From the NCBI RefSeq assembly GCF_013283785.1, contig NZ_JABCPZ010000037.1, positions 1-61,349 of the forward strand: 61,349 bases of DNA, read 5' to 3'. This stretch comes from Nonomuraea antri (GTDB lineage Bacteria; Actinomycetota; Actinomycetes; Streptosporangiales; Streptosporangiaceae). The position numbers and the translations under genes were made by a program. Below the pieces are notes generated by a model. That model saw only the letters and a list, made by a program, of their open reading frames with translations, was not told where the DNA came from and did no database searches. Of this stretch, positions 9,601 through 16,318 are shown in pieces; the stretch's first letter is position 1; every line of letters starts with the position of its first letter.

Positions 9601-10073
9601 AGCGGCGGCGCGTTCTCCCCGGCCAGCGTGTAACGCTCGTCCAGGTTCAGCAGCCACACCGCCAGCCGCGCCGCGACCGGCGCCCTGGCCAGCGACTCGT
9701 GCCTGCGTGCCGCAACGTGCCTGGCGAACAGCACCTGCACCAGCGCGGTGGCCACGGCCGGGTTGCCCGAGGCGTGCTCGCGCAGCCGGCGCAGGTCGAT
9801 CGGCCAGGCGCGGACCTCGGTCAGCGCGTCGACCTTGGCCCGTTCGCCGGGGCTCCAGAAGGCCAGCTCACCGATGAGGTCGCCGTCGGCCCGCAGGTCG
9901 TGCAGGGACTCCCGCTCGCCTTCCGGCGTGTATTCGCGCGCGTAGCCGTAGTGGATCAGGTAGACGCGGCTGGCCTGGCGTAACGGCGCGCAGATGGTCT
10001 CGTTGCGACGAAAGATCCGCGGCGCGCCTTCGTCGGCGAGCGACCTGAGCAAACCCACCCCGACACCACCCAT
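6615..10073 (-). CDS. Crp/Fnr-like sensor fused to NB-ARC STAND ATPase and TPR repeats
   Basis: 1152 residues. Residues about 15-125 resemble a cyclic-nucleotide-binding jelly roll, with a GELAFWSPGERAKV segment that keeps the Glu and Arg of the phosphate-binding cassette. About 130-205 is a Crp-type winged helix (LSMETLADLVGSSPDVV). The NB-ARC module follows, with GLPGVGKTTL near 279, LLLILDN near 359, an SRTR sensor segment and HPFALRI. From about 640 to the end there are repeated TPR units (for example YDEALAHFEQAL and RPEEALVHARQA). The plan resembles AfsR, but with a Crp front end in place of the SARP domain. It lies 105 nt downstream of glnR. Ligand and targets are unknown. Confidence 0.88.
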   Translation of the reverse strand: MGGVGVGLLRSLADEGAPRIFRRNETICAPLRQASRVYLIHYGYAREYTPEGERESLHDLRADGDLIGELAFWSPGERAKVDALTEVRAWPIDLRRLREHASGNPAVATALVQVLFARHVAARRHESLARAPVAARLAVWLLNLDERYTLAGENAPPLSMETLADLVGSSPDVVQRQLTLWVRKGWLVRPGYRRLRIADPAALRAEAGSWEHLSAPWDGRVTPFLTRPGARTGPLLVGEVPRPRQLPADVPDFTGRLQSLDLLNSWLDRTRRTNTMVVQGLPGVGKTTLVTHWAHMNADRFPDGQIVIDLRGQSPSQPPMTPAEALGQILRSLGLGEHMPAADEAELMLLYRSRMAGRRLLLILDNAADAEQVRVLLPGSKDCVVLVTSRTRMAALHATGHADLMDLQVLDPGNAVALLVAVLGENSPRAADRDALAELAKVCSYHPFALRISAAKLAENPELSVQSRVRELRGPDRPLTGDPEEAFRSALDLAYESLSPSQRRAFRHVGLLPGRDFTPQVLAAALGVSVSEAVVAVEGLHRAYLVEPLQGPRYRVHDLVKRLAKELGRHAEAGVREARARLLDHYLAVATASDTPREWFEAERRSLVSAVRMAEESGAYGMAWQLAEAVFEPFRKLRYYENDLEIQQAGLSSALQVGNRRAIALMRSHLGSIHRDIGPSTLAARFIGEALADFISLGDSEGRARALNDLAEVHGIAGNNDDALTCAAEALDLYREIDDQAGVAGCLHTLSRLYLSQERHELALQHAGQALDVREELGDRRGTAQSLIILARVQQNLGEPNAALNEGLEALSICHELGDEHAEAETLLCLAQIYDSLRLPEDAQRDAERALAGYTATGDQHGCGRALCTLGRIARNGSRYDEALAHFEQALTVQVELHHEQGKAETLGEIGLVHWRLSDYLRADEYLSQALAISRVIRDRPVEARMLNRLARVRRRQGQPQVAFVYALEALDLAGGTGNRRTEADVQETLAYTYLSLGQHRHALRAAKASLTIREETRDDRASALLSIAQALHTAGRPAAALEPVRQTVELLHESGTRDRWAAALTTLAMVLLDLDRPEEALVHARQARDVHLRCGTRRDLGCASRVLGGIFRRLGDRESARSHLTAAVRILEEVGDVFEVKQATAELREMS

Positions 10074-10178
10074 CTCGGGACGGCGGTGTCCACGACGTAA
10101 CAGGTAAACGACGGCCCTGACGACGACCTGTCACATCAGTTCAACCCCGGGAGCCGGGACTGTCAACGGCGCGGCCGC

Positions 10179-10871
10179 TCACACGTGCGCGGAATCAGCC
10201 CGATCGGGGACGAAACGGTAGCCGACGTTACGCACGGTGCCGATCAGCGATTCGTACTCGGTGCCCAGCTTGGCGCGCAGCCGCCGCACGTGGACGTCCA
10301 CCGTGCGGGTGCCGCCGAAGTAGTCGTAGCCCCACACCTCCTGCAGCAGCTGCGCCCGGGTGAACACCCTGCCGGGGTGCTGCGCCAGGTACTTCAGCAG
10401 CTCGAACTCCTTGAACGTGAGGTCGAGCACCCGGCCGCGCAGCCGCGCGGTGTAGGTCGCCTCGTCGATCGACAGGTCGCCGCTGCGGATCTCGTCGGGC
10501 ACGTCCTCGCCGCCGGGCTGCGAGATGCGCCCGACGGCCATGCGCAGCCGGGCCTCCACCTCGGCCGGGCCGGCGCTGTCGAGCAGCACGTCGTCGACGC
10601 CCCATTCGGCGGTCATCGCGGCCAGGCCGCCCTCAGTGACGATCACCAGCAGCGGGCAGTCGATGCCGGTCGTGCGGATCAGCCTGCACAGGCTCTTGGC
10701 CTGCATCAGCTCCTTGCGCGCGTCGACGACGACGGCGTCGGCGGGCGGTGCGTCGATGAGTGCGGAGGCCTCGGCGGGGGCGACGCGGACCGAGTGGAGC
10801 AGCAGCCCCAGCGCCGGCAGCACCTCGGCGGACGGCTCGAGGGCGTTCGTCAGCAGGAGCAGGTTGCTCAT
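10179..10871 (-). CDS. glnR: GlnR, nitrogen-metabolism response regulator (orphan OmpR type)
   Basis: 230 residues from ATG 10871; GGAG lies 8-11 nt upstream, and the upstream in-frame start at 10889 lacks family support. The N-terminus [14 protein letters not shown] and the segment [20 protein letters not shown] match Streptomyces GlnR. The C-terminal DNA-binding domain has [19 protein letters not shown] and [14 protein letters not shown]. GlnR controls glutamine synthetase, ammonium transport and nitrate/nitrite genes, is not paired with a kinase, and has an atypical receiver. The divergent MoaD/ThiS-like gene is a conserved neighbour. The 176-nt divergent region holds a stem (10894-10921) in the glnR leader. 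Confidence 0.93.
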   Translation of the reverse strand: MSNLLLLTNALEPSAEVLPALGLLLHSVRVAPAEASALIDAPPADAVVVDARKELMQAKSLCRLIRTTGIDCPLLVIVTEGGLAAMTAEWGVDDVLLDSAGPAEVEARLRMAVGRISQPGGEDVPDEIRSGDLSIDEATYTARLRGRVLDLTFKEFELLKYLAQHPGRVFTRAQLLQEVWGYDYFGGTRTVDVHVRRLRAKLGTEYESLIGTVRNVGYRFVPDRADSAHV

Positions 10872-11047
10872 CACGGCCTCCTCAAACACACAAGGACCCG
10901 GGGGCTACGTCGCCCAGGTCCCTGTGAGCGAGGATATCCCACGAGTATTGGCGTGTTCATTGGGCGTCCACCAGGTGAACAACGGGTCCGATGCAACGAA
11001 CTCGTTAATGACGTCGCACAATGGACCGAAGTCGATTGTGAGGTTCT

Positions 11048-11299
11048 ATGGCCAGGGGAAAGATTCGTTATTGGGCGGCCGCCAAGGAAGCGGCGGGAGT
11101 GGCGGAAGAGGCCTTTGAAGCCGCCACTCTTGGTGAACTCATGACGAAAATCACAGAGAACCGGGACGATCTCGCCCGGGTGGTGAGCCGATCTTCGTTC
11201 CTGGTGGACGGCTCGCCGGTGGGCAAGCGCGCGCACGACGACGTGCGGCTCGGCGACGGCGTGACCGTGGAGGTGCTGCCACCCTTCGCAGGTGGGTGA
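11048..11299 (+). CDS. MoaD/ThiS-family sulfur carrier protein
   Basis: 83 residues with a ubiquitin-like fold pattern and the C-terminal LPPFAGG. The terminal Gly-Gly is the site of adenylation and thiocarboxylation in MoaD and ThiS proteins. It donates sulfur in molybdopterin, thiamine or another thiolation pathway; which one cannot be decided. ATG 11048 lies about 176 nt from the glnR start on the other strand. No MoaE, ThiG or E1-like partner is present in the window. Confidence 0.85.
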   Translation: MARGKIRYWAAAKEAAGVAEEAFEAATLGELMTKITENRDDLARVVSRSSFLVDGSPVGKRAHDDVRLGDGVTVEVLPPFAGG

Positions 11300-11383
11300 G
11301 CGGGCGGGTGAGCGGGTGCTCGTCTGGGGAATGAGGTTCGCGCTTAGTAAGCTCTTGACCCCCGGGCTGAGACAGGGAGCACC

Positions 11384-12049
11384 ATGCGCAAGCTGCTCGT
11401 TTTCCTGATCGTGCTGATCGTTCTCCTCGTCGCACTCGACCGGGTCGCCGTCGCCGGGGTGCAGCGCGACCTGGCCACCAGGATCGCCGCCTCCTCCGAC
11501 CTCAGCGGCACCCCCACGGTCACCATCGAAGGAATTCCCTTTCTCACTCAGGCCGTCTCCGGCCACTATCCCGAGGTACGGTTCGAGCTCGGCACGCTCA
11601 CCTACGGCGGCGTGCCGATCGAGAACCTGCGCGGCGTCGCCTACGACGTCACGGCCCCGCTGGCCGACGTCCTGCAGAACCGGGCCGACATCAGGGCCCG
11701 GCGCGTGACCATCTCGGGCACCCTGACCAGGGCGACCGTCGACAAGTTCGCCCCGCGCGGCGTCAAGATCAGCGGCAACGGCCGGCGGCTCGTCGCCTCC
11801 GGCGAGGTGATGGTGGGGGTGACCAAGATGAAGTTCACCGCGGAGATGCGGGTCGAGGTGGTCGACGGCGGGCTCAAGCTCCAGGCCGAGAAGATCCAGG
11901 GCCTGCCCGCCCAGGCCGCGCAGTTCGTCTCGTACACGATCCCGTTCAAGGGCAAGCTGCCCTTCGACGTGCGGGTGACCGGGGTAAAGAGCGTGGCCGG
12001 CGGTCTGCAGATCTCCGCCGAAGCGACTGACGTGCCGATTCGTGGATGA
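11384..12049 (+). CDS. DUF2993 (LmeA-like) exported protein
   Basis: 221 residues. An N-terminal uncleaved anchor or signal (residues 1-25, strongly hydrophobic) is followed by the DUF2993 pattern: GIPFLTQAVSGHYPEV, VPIENLRGVAYDV and a repeated beta architecture ending in DVPIRG. Mycobacterial LmeA of this family binds phospholipid and supports lipomannan elongation in the periplasm, so a lipid-binding envelope role is plausible. The end overlaps the sigma-factor start by 8 nt. Confidence 0.85.
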   Translation: MRKLLVFLIVLIVLLVALDRVAVAGVQRDLATRIAASSDLSGTPTVTIEGIPFLTQAVSGHYPEVRFELGTLTYGGVPIENLRGVAYDVTAPLADVLQNRADIRARRVTISGTLTRATVDKFAPRGVKISGNGRRLVASGEVMVGVTKMKFTAEMRVEVVDGGLKLQAEKIQGLPAQAAQFVSYTIPFKGKLPFDVRVTGVKSVAGGLQISAEATDVPIRG

Positions 12050-12599
12050 GCGTGAACCGGTCCGCCCCGCCGTACGTGAAGAGGGTGTGAGTTCAGCTGG
12101 CACCGCCGACGAGGAGCTCGTGCGGACCCTCTTCGACGAGCACGCCGGGCCACTCTACGGATACGTACTGCGACTTACCGGCGATTCTGGAAGGGCGGAG
12201 GATGTCGTGCAGGAGACGCTGCTGCGGGCCTGGCGGCACCCTGACGCGCTCTCCGACCGGCCCATTCGCGCCTGGTTGTTCACGGTGGCCCGCAATCTCG
12301 TGGTCGACCAGCACCGGGCCAGGAAGTCCAGGCCGCAGGAGACGGGCGACGAGGCGCTGGCCGTCCTGCCCGCCGACGACGAGCTGGAGCGCGCGGTCGA
12401 ATCGTGGGCCGTGGCCGAGGCGCTGGCCGCGCTGCGGTCCGAACATCGCGAGGTGCTGCTCGAGGTCTACTACCGGGGGAAATCGGTGAAGGAGGCGTCC
12501 GACGCGCTGGGCATCCCGCCGGGCACGGTCAAGTCGCGCACCTACTACGCGCTGCGCGCGCTCAAGCTCGCGCTCGAGGAGCGGGGGCTGGCGCCGTGA
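12042..12599 (+). CDS. ECF RNA polymerase sigma factor
   Basis: 185 residues from GTG 12042; GTG 12087 is an alternative that would remove a charged N-terminal extension. Sigma region 2 runs from FDEHAGPLYGYVLRLTGD through AEDVVQETLLRAWRHP and AWLFTVARNLVVD. Region 4 carries LRSEHREVLLEVYYRGKSVKEASDALGIPPGTVKSR (broken by family variation). The gene is followed by its zinc anti-sigma factor with a GTGA overlap, the standard ECF arrangement. Targets are unknown. Confidence 0.92.
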   Translation: MDEREPVRPAVREEGVSSAGTADEELVRTLFDEHAGPLYGYVLRLTGDSGRAEDVVQETLLRAWRHPDALSDRPIRAWLFTVARNLVVDQHRARKSRPQETGDEALAVLPADDELERAVESWAVAEALAALRSEHREVLLEVYYRGKSVKEASDALGIPPGTVKSRTYYALRALKLALEERGLAP

Positions 12600-13417
12600 C
12601 GACGTGTGAGGAGGTGCGTCTCGCCCTGGGCGCCCACGCGCTGGGCGCGCTCGACGAGGACGAGGCGCGCGAGATCGACGACCACCTGGCCACCTGCGAG
12701 GTCTGCGGGGCCGAGCTGCTCGACCTGTCGGGCGTGGCCTCGTTCCTCGGCAAGGTGTCCGAGCGAGACGTGGAGCTGGTGGCCAGCCCGCCGCGCCAGG
12801 TGCTCGACCGGCTGCTCGACGACCGGGCCAGGCGGCGCAGGCGCGGCCGGTTGCTGATGGCCGTGGCCGCCTCGGCGGTGGTGCTGGTCGGCGGCGGCGC
12901 GGTGTGGACGTCCACCCAGGGCGGCGGGGCCGGCGAGAGCGCCGCGCCCGCCGCGCAGGCTCCCGCCTCCGCGCGGAGTGCTCCCGCCCAGCTCTACGAC
13001 GGCCCGCAGAGCGACGCCGAGGAGCCCAGGGCCGCGTTCGGCGAGCCGAGCGCGTCGGCGACCGAGTCGGCGGGCGACATGACGCTGGCCGAGGCCTCGG
13101 GCCGGGAGTACCCGGGCAAGAACGCCGCGAAGGGTTACGCCGCGACCGTGACCGTCATCCCGGCCGAGCGCGGCACGATGCTGAACGTCAGCCTCTCCGG
13201 CGTGCCCGCGGGCACCAGCTGCGAGCTCGTCGTCGTCACCGGTGACGGCAAGCGCGACTCGGTCAAGCGGTGGACGATCGACAGCGAGCCCTACCGGACC
13301 AAGGCCACGAGCAAGCCGGTCTTCTCCAGCAGGACGAAGTGGCCGATGCACGAGATCGTCAAGGTCGAGGTGCTCGACGCCGCGGGCACGCTGCTCGTCG
13401 CCGTCCCCGTCACGTAG
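12596..13417 (+). CDS. Zinc-binding (ZAS) transmembrane anti-sigma factor
   Basis: 273 residues from GTG 12596, overlapping the sigma stop. The cytosolic N-terminus carries the ZAS motif HLATCEVC near residues 29-36, with an upstream Cys in the TTCEEVRLALG start. Basic RARRRRRGR precedes one transmembrane helix near residues 85-103. The outside part is an Ala/Ser/Pro-rich linker followed by a beta domain (about 175-270) that may sense envelope signals. It should hold the upstream ECF sigma inactive until signal or redox release. Confidence 0.9.
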   Translation: MTTCEEVRLALGAHALGALDEDEAREIDDHLATCEVCGAELLDLSGVASFLGKVSERDVELVASPPRQVLDRLLDDRARRRRRGRLLMAVAASAVVLVGGGAVWTSTQGGGAGESAAPAAQAPASARSAPAQLYDGPQSDAEEPRAAFGEPSASATESAGDMTLAEASGREYPGKNAAKGYAATVTVIPAERGTMLNVSLSGVPAGTSCELVVVTGDGKRDSVKRWTIDSEPYRTKATSKPVFSSRTKWPMHEIVKVEVLDAAGTLLVAVPVT

Positions 13418-13476
13418 CCGCGGTTCCCGCCGGGCGTCGCGGAAGCATTCGCCGTCCGGCGTGGTTGCACCTGGGG

Positions 13477-13926
13477 ATGACGGGATTGTGGGTGGCGCTG
13501 GCGACGCTGGCGCTCGGGACGGTGATCGGGGTGGTCCGGCTGCGCCGCGACGGACGGGTGCGCGACCTCGGCGGAGATCTCGGCGGCGACCGGCTGACCA
13601 CGGCCGAGCTGGGCGCGCCGCTGGGGGAGCGGGCCACGCTGGTGCAGTTCTCGACCGCGTTCTGCCAGCCGTGCCGGGCCACCAGGCGGGTGCTGGCCGA
13701 CGTCGCCGGGCTGGTGCCCGGAGTAGGTCACGTGGAGATCGACGCGGAGTCCCGGCTGGATCTCGTCCGGCGGCTCGACATCATGCGAACGCCCACGGTC
13801 GTCATTCTCGACAGCGCCGGAAATATCGCGAAAAGGGCCTCCGGCCAGCCCAGGAAGGCCGAGGTGCTGGCGGCGCTGGCAGGGGTGTTGTCTCAAGAAT
13901 CGTCTCAAACCCCGGACGAGATGTGA
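13477..13926 (+). CDS. Membrane-anchored thioredoxin-like protein
   Basis: 149 residues from ATG 13477. One N-terminal transmembrane helix (residues 2-20) is followed by a thioredoxin fold with FCQPC (Cys63, Cys66) and the cis-Pro motif MRTPTVVILDSAG. The active site CQPC differs from the usual CGPC. Its position before the CysA2/SseC sulfur genes parallels the mycobacterial thiX-cysA2-sseC neighbourhood, so it probably reduces a persulfide or disulfide on the membrane surface. It ends 32 nt before the cysteine leader peptide. Confidence 0.87.
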   Translation: MTGLWVALATLALGTVIGVVRLRRDGRVRDLGGDLGGDRLTTAELGAPLGERATLVQFSTAFCQPCRATRRVLADVAGLVPGVGHVEIDAESRLDLVRRLDIMRTPTVVILDSAGNIAKRASGQPRKAEVLAALAGVLSQESSQTPDEM

Positions 13927-13958
13927 CAGATGACGAGACGACGAGTAGGGTCATCGCC

Positions 13959-14042
13959 ATGAACCCATCGACAGAGCTGCTGACGAAGCGGCGCGCGGTT
14001 GATTTCTGCCGCGTGGCCACCGCGCTCTGTCAGGCTGCCTGA
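13959..14042 (+). CDS. Cysteine-containing leader peptide upstream of sulfur operon
   Basis: 27 codons from ATG 13959 to TGA 14042, too short for standard gene callers. The sequence has TKRRAVDFCRVATALCQ at its heart, with Cys17 and Cys24. This matches the R-x-V-D-x-x-R-x-x-x-x-x-C pattern of actinobacterial leader peptides that sit before sulfur-assimilation genes and are thought to mediate cysteine-responsive attenuation. A 6-bp hairpin (14055-14071) lies between its stop and the DUF4395 start. Recognition is by pattern and context. Confidence 0.75.
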   Translation: MNPSTELLTKRRAVDFCRVATALCQAA

Positions 14043-14054
14043 GGACGGTCTCGC

Positions 14055-14071
14055 GCGGATATCCGATCCGC
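14055..14071 (+). promoter_or_regulatory. Hairpin between leader peptide and sulfur operon
   Basis: GCGGAT, loop ATCCG, ATCCGC, lying 13 nt after the leader-peptide stop and 18 nt before the Shine-Dalgarno AGGAG at 14089. It is suitably placed for an attenuator or a translation-coupling structure. The stem is only 6 bp. Confidence 0.4.
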
Positions 14072-14102
14072 CCCCACCCGACCCCTTCAGGAGCATCCCA
14101 CG

Positions 14103-14516
14103 ATGCGTGCCGACCCTAGAGCGCTGCGCTTCGGCGCGGCCGTCACGACCCTGGTGCTCGCTCTCGTCCTGGTGACCGAGAGCGTCTGGCCGTTGGCGGC
14201 CCAGGCAGTGGTCTTCGCACTCGGAGTGGCGTACCGCTCGCCGTACACGATGCTCTTCAAGCTCCTCGTCAGGAGCGTGCCGAAGGAGACCGAAGACGCC
14301 CGCCCGCCGCGTTTCGCGCAGGGGGTGGGGCTGATCTTCGCGGTCGCGGGGCTGATCGGATTCATCGCCGGGATCATGCCGCTGGCCCTCGTGGCCACGG
14401 CCGCGGCTCTCCTCGCCGCCTTCCTCAACGCAGCCTTCGGATTCTGCCTTGGCTGCGAGATGTACCTGCTGATTCGCCGTCTACTGCCCGCCGCCAACAT
14501 GGAGGTTTCCCAATGA
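14103..14516 (+). CDS. DUF4395 membrane protein with CxxC motif
   Basis: 137 residues from ATG 14103, with AGGAG ten nt upstream. About four hydrophobic segments (15-30, 33-48, 76-96, 99-116) and a conserved FCLGCEMYLL near residues 114-123 at the last helix. The paired cysteines in the membrane are typical of DUF4395 and suggest a redox or persulfide function beside the rhodanese. The stop overlaps the rhodanese start as ATGA. First enzyme gene of the sulfur operon. Confidence 0.88.
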   Translation: MRADPRALRFGAAVTTLVLALVLVTESVWPLAAQAVVFALGVAYRSPYTMLFKLLVRSVPKETEDARPPRFAQGVGLIFAVAGLIGFIAGIMPLALVATAAALLAAFLNAAFGFCLGCEMYLLIRRLLPAANMEVSQ

Positions 14517-15352
14517 GCCGCTCCGCCGCCCTGGTGGACGCCAACTGGGTCGAGGCCAACCTCGACACCGCCGGTGTCGTACTCGTCGAGGTCGACGAGG
14601 ACGTCAGCGCTTACGACAAGGGCCACATCCGTGGCGCCGTGAAGGTCGACTGGCAGCAGGACCTGCAGGACCCGGTCCGCCGCGACTTCGTGGACAAGAC
14701 CGGTTTCGAGGCACTGCTGTCCGACCGCGGTATCTCCAACGACGACACCGTGGTGCTCTACGGTGGCAACAACAACTGGTTCGCGGCGTACGCGTACTGG
14801 TACTTCAAGCTCTACGGCCACGAGAACGTCAAGCTGCTCGACGGCGGCCGCAAGAAGTGGGAGCTCGACTCCCGCGAGCTGGTCACCGAGGTGCCGCAGC
14901 GCGCCAAGACCCAGTACGTGGCCAGCGAGCAGGACACCGCGATCCGCGCCTTCCGCGACGACGTGGTCTCCGCCATCGGCAAGCTCAACCTGGTCGACGT
15001 GCGCTCGCCCGACGAGTTCACCGGCAAGCTGCTCGCCCCGGCCCATCTGCCGCAGGAGCAGGCGCAGCGCGCCGGCCACGTGCCGACCGCCCGCAACATC
15101 CCGTGGTCCAAGGCCGCGAACGACGACGGCACGTTCAAGTCCGACGACGACCTGCGCACGCTCTACGGCGCGGCCGGCGTCGACTTCGGCAAGGACACCA
15201 TCGCCTACTGCCGCATCGGCGAGCGCTCGGCGCACACCTGGTTCGTGCTGCACGAGCTGCTCGACCAGGCCAACGTGAAGAACTACGACGGTTCGTGGAC
15301 CGAATACGGCTCGCTCGTGGGCGTGCCGATCGAGCTGGGAGAGGCCCGCTGA
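14513..15352 (+). CDS. cysA2: Thiosulfate sulfurtransferase, CysA2/SseA-type rhodanese
   Basis: 279 residues with two rhodanese domains. The N-terminal inactive domain has DEDVSAYDKGHIRGAVKVDW, and the C-terminal catalytic domain has AYCRIGERSAHTWFVLHELL with Cys233 as the persulfide-forming residue. It is extremely close to mycobacterial CysA2 (GGNNNWFAAYAYWYFKLYG, LLDGGRKKWELD). It moves sulfane sulfur from thiosulfate or a similar donor to a thiophilic acceptor. It overlaps both neighbours, showing tight coupling with DUF4395 and SseC. Confidence 0.94.
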   Translation: MSRSAALVDANWVEANLDTAGVVLVEVDEDVSAYDKGHIRGAVKVDWQQDLQDPVRRDFVDKTGFEALLSDRGISNDDTVVLYGGNNNWFAAYAYWYFKLYGHENVKLLDGGRKKWELDSRELVTEVPQRAKTQYVASEQDTAIRAFRDDVVSAIGKLNLVDVRSPDEFTGKLLAPAHLPQEQAQRAGHVPTARNIPWSKAANDDGTFKSDDDLRTLYGAAGVDFGKDTIAYCRIGERSAHTWFVLHELLDQANVKNYDGSWTEYGSLVGVPIELGEAR

Positions 15353-15657
15353 TGACGACGACTGCACAGGGTTGCGGAGCGCCGGAGCAGACCATCGCGC
15401 TGCCGGCCGGAATCGACCTTTCCACCCAGGCCGTGATCCAGGGCGTGGTCACGGGCACGAGCACCGCCTACGCGCGGCTGCTCGACCACTCGGGCGAGTT
15501 CACCGGTGAGGTCGTCGTGTCCGACGACGGCGTCTTCCGCTTCTTCGCCGCCCCGGGTGACTGGACCGTCCGCATCATCGCGGGCGGCGGGGTCACCAGG
15601 GACGTCCAGGTCGAGGCCAAGCTGGGCGAGGTGTCCCAGCTCGCCGTCGCGGTCTGA
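15352..15657 (+). CDS. sseC: DUF1416 protein (SseC)
   Basis: 101 residues. The start MTTTAQGCGAPEQ carries a conserved Cys near position 8, and the rest is a carboxypeptidase-regulatory-like beta domain (IQGVVTGTSTAYARLLDHSG, GDWTVRIIAGG). In mycobacteria the cognate sseC always follows cysA2. ATG 15352 shares its first base with the TGA of the rhodanese gene. A sulfur-relay or rhodanese-partner role is inferred from this invariant pairing. A strong terminator follows. Confidence 0.88.
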   Translation: MTTTAQGCGAPEQTIALPAGIDLSTQAVIQGVVTGTSTAYARLLDHSGEFTGEVVVSDDGVFRFFAAPGDWTVRIIAGGGVTRDVQVEAKLGEVSQLAVAV

Positions 15658-15669
15658 GCACTACCGTAG

Positions 15670-15700
15670 AAGGCCCGCGTCCGTCGAGGACGCGGGCCTT
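15670..15700 (+). terminator. Strong hairpin terminator after the sulfur operon
   Basis: A perfect 13-bp stem: AAGGCCCGCGTCC at 15670-15682, loop GTCGA, complement to 15700 ending CCTT. It follows sseC by 12 nt and precedes the next ECF sigma gene. Confidence 0.85.
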
Positions 15701-15757
15701 CCGCGTTTCCGGCCGGCAGGTGCAACCGATCCGGCGGACGCGGTGTTATAGACGGAT

Positions 15758-16318
15758 GTGAGTGCTATCGACTGTCTCGACCCGGTGCGGAAGGCGCTGC
15801 TCGACGACCTGGACGAAGGGTTCGCCGAGCTGTACGGCGCCTACCGCGGGCTGGTCTTCTCGACGGCGCTGCGGTTGAGCGGACGGTGGGCCGACGCCGA
15901 AGACCTCACCGCGGAGGCGTTCCTGCGCGCCTACCGCGCGCTGGCCGGCTACGACCGCGCGCGCATCGCCGAGCTCCAGCCGCGGGCCTGGGTGATGACC
16001 ATCCTGATGAACGTCTGGCGCAACTGCGCGCGGCACAAGTCACGCAAACCACCACCCGACCTGTACGACGAGCCCATCGACGGCGCCGACCCCGGCCAGG
16101 ACGTCGAGGACGCGGCCGTGCGCCGCGAGACCAGCGACGAGCTGTCCGACCTGCTCGACCTGCTGCCGGCCGAGCAGCGGGCGGCGGTCGTGCTCAGGCA
16201 CGTCGTCGACCTGCCGGTCAGCGAGATCGCCACCGTGCTCGACCTCCCGCAGGGCACGGTGAAGTCACACGTGTCGCGGGGACTGAAGCGGCTGCGCGCA
16301 CTGGGAGGTGCCCGATGA
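15758..16318 (+). CDS. ECF RNA polymerase sigma factor coupled to a DNA-repair methyltransferase
   Basis: 186 residues from GTG 15758. Region 2 contains AELYGAYRGLVFSTALRLSG, ADAEDLTAEAFLRAYRAL and AWVMTILMNVWRNCARHK. Region 4 contains LLPAEQRAAVVLRHVVDLPV and ATVLDLPQGTVKSHVSRGL. No anti-sigma gene follows. Instead the next gene, overlapping by ATGA, is an alkyltransferase with an Ada-type zinc module. This raises the possibility that the sigma factor drives the response to alkylation damage. Confidence 0.92.
   Translation: MSAIDCLDPVRKALLDDLDEGFAELYGAYRGLVFSTALRLSGRWADAEDLTAEAFLRAYRALAGYDRARIAELQPRAWVMTILMNVWRNCARHKSRKPPPDLYDEPIDGADPGQDVEDAAVRRETSDELSDLLDLLPAEQRAAVVLRHVVDLPVSEIATVLDLPQGTVKSHVSRGLKRLRALGGAR

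Noticed and set aside
7830..9983. 717-codon plus-strand open frame opposite the STAND regulator
   Set aside because: It is the GC-driven shadow of the minus-strand gene; the translation is low-complexity Arg/Gly/His/Gln with no domain, while the minus strand has clear NB-ARC and TPR motifs.
10893..10922. Riboswitch in the glnR leader
   Set aside because: Only one imperfect stem (10894-10898 with 10917-10921 and an inner GGGC/GCCC) is present; it resembles no known aptamer.
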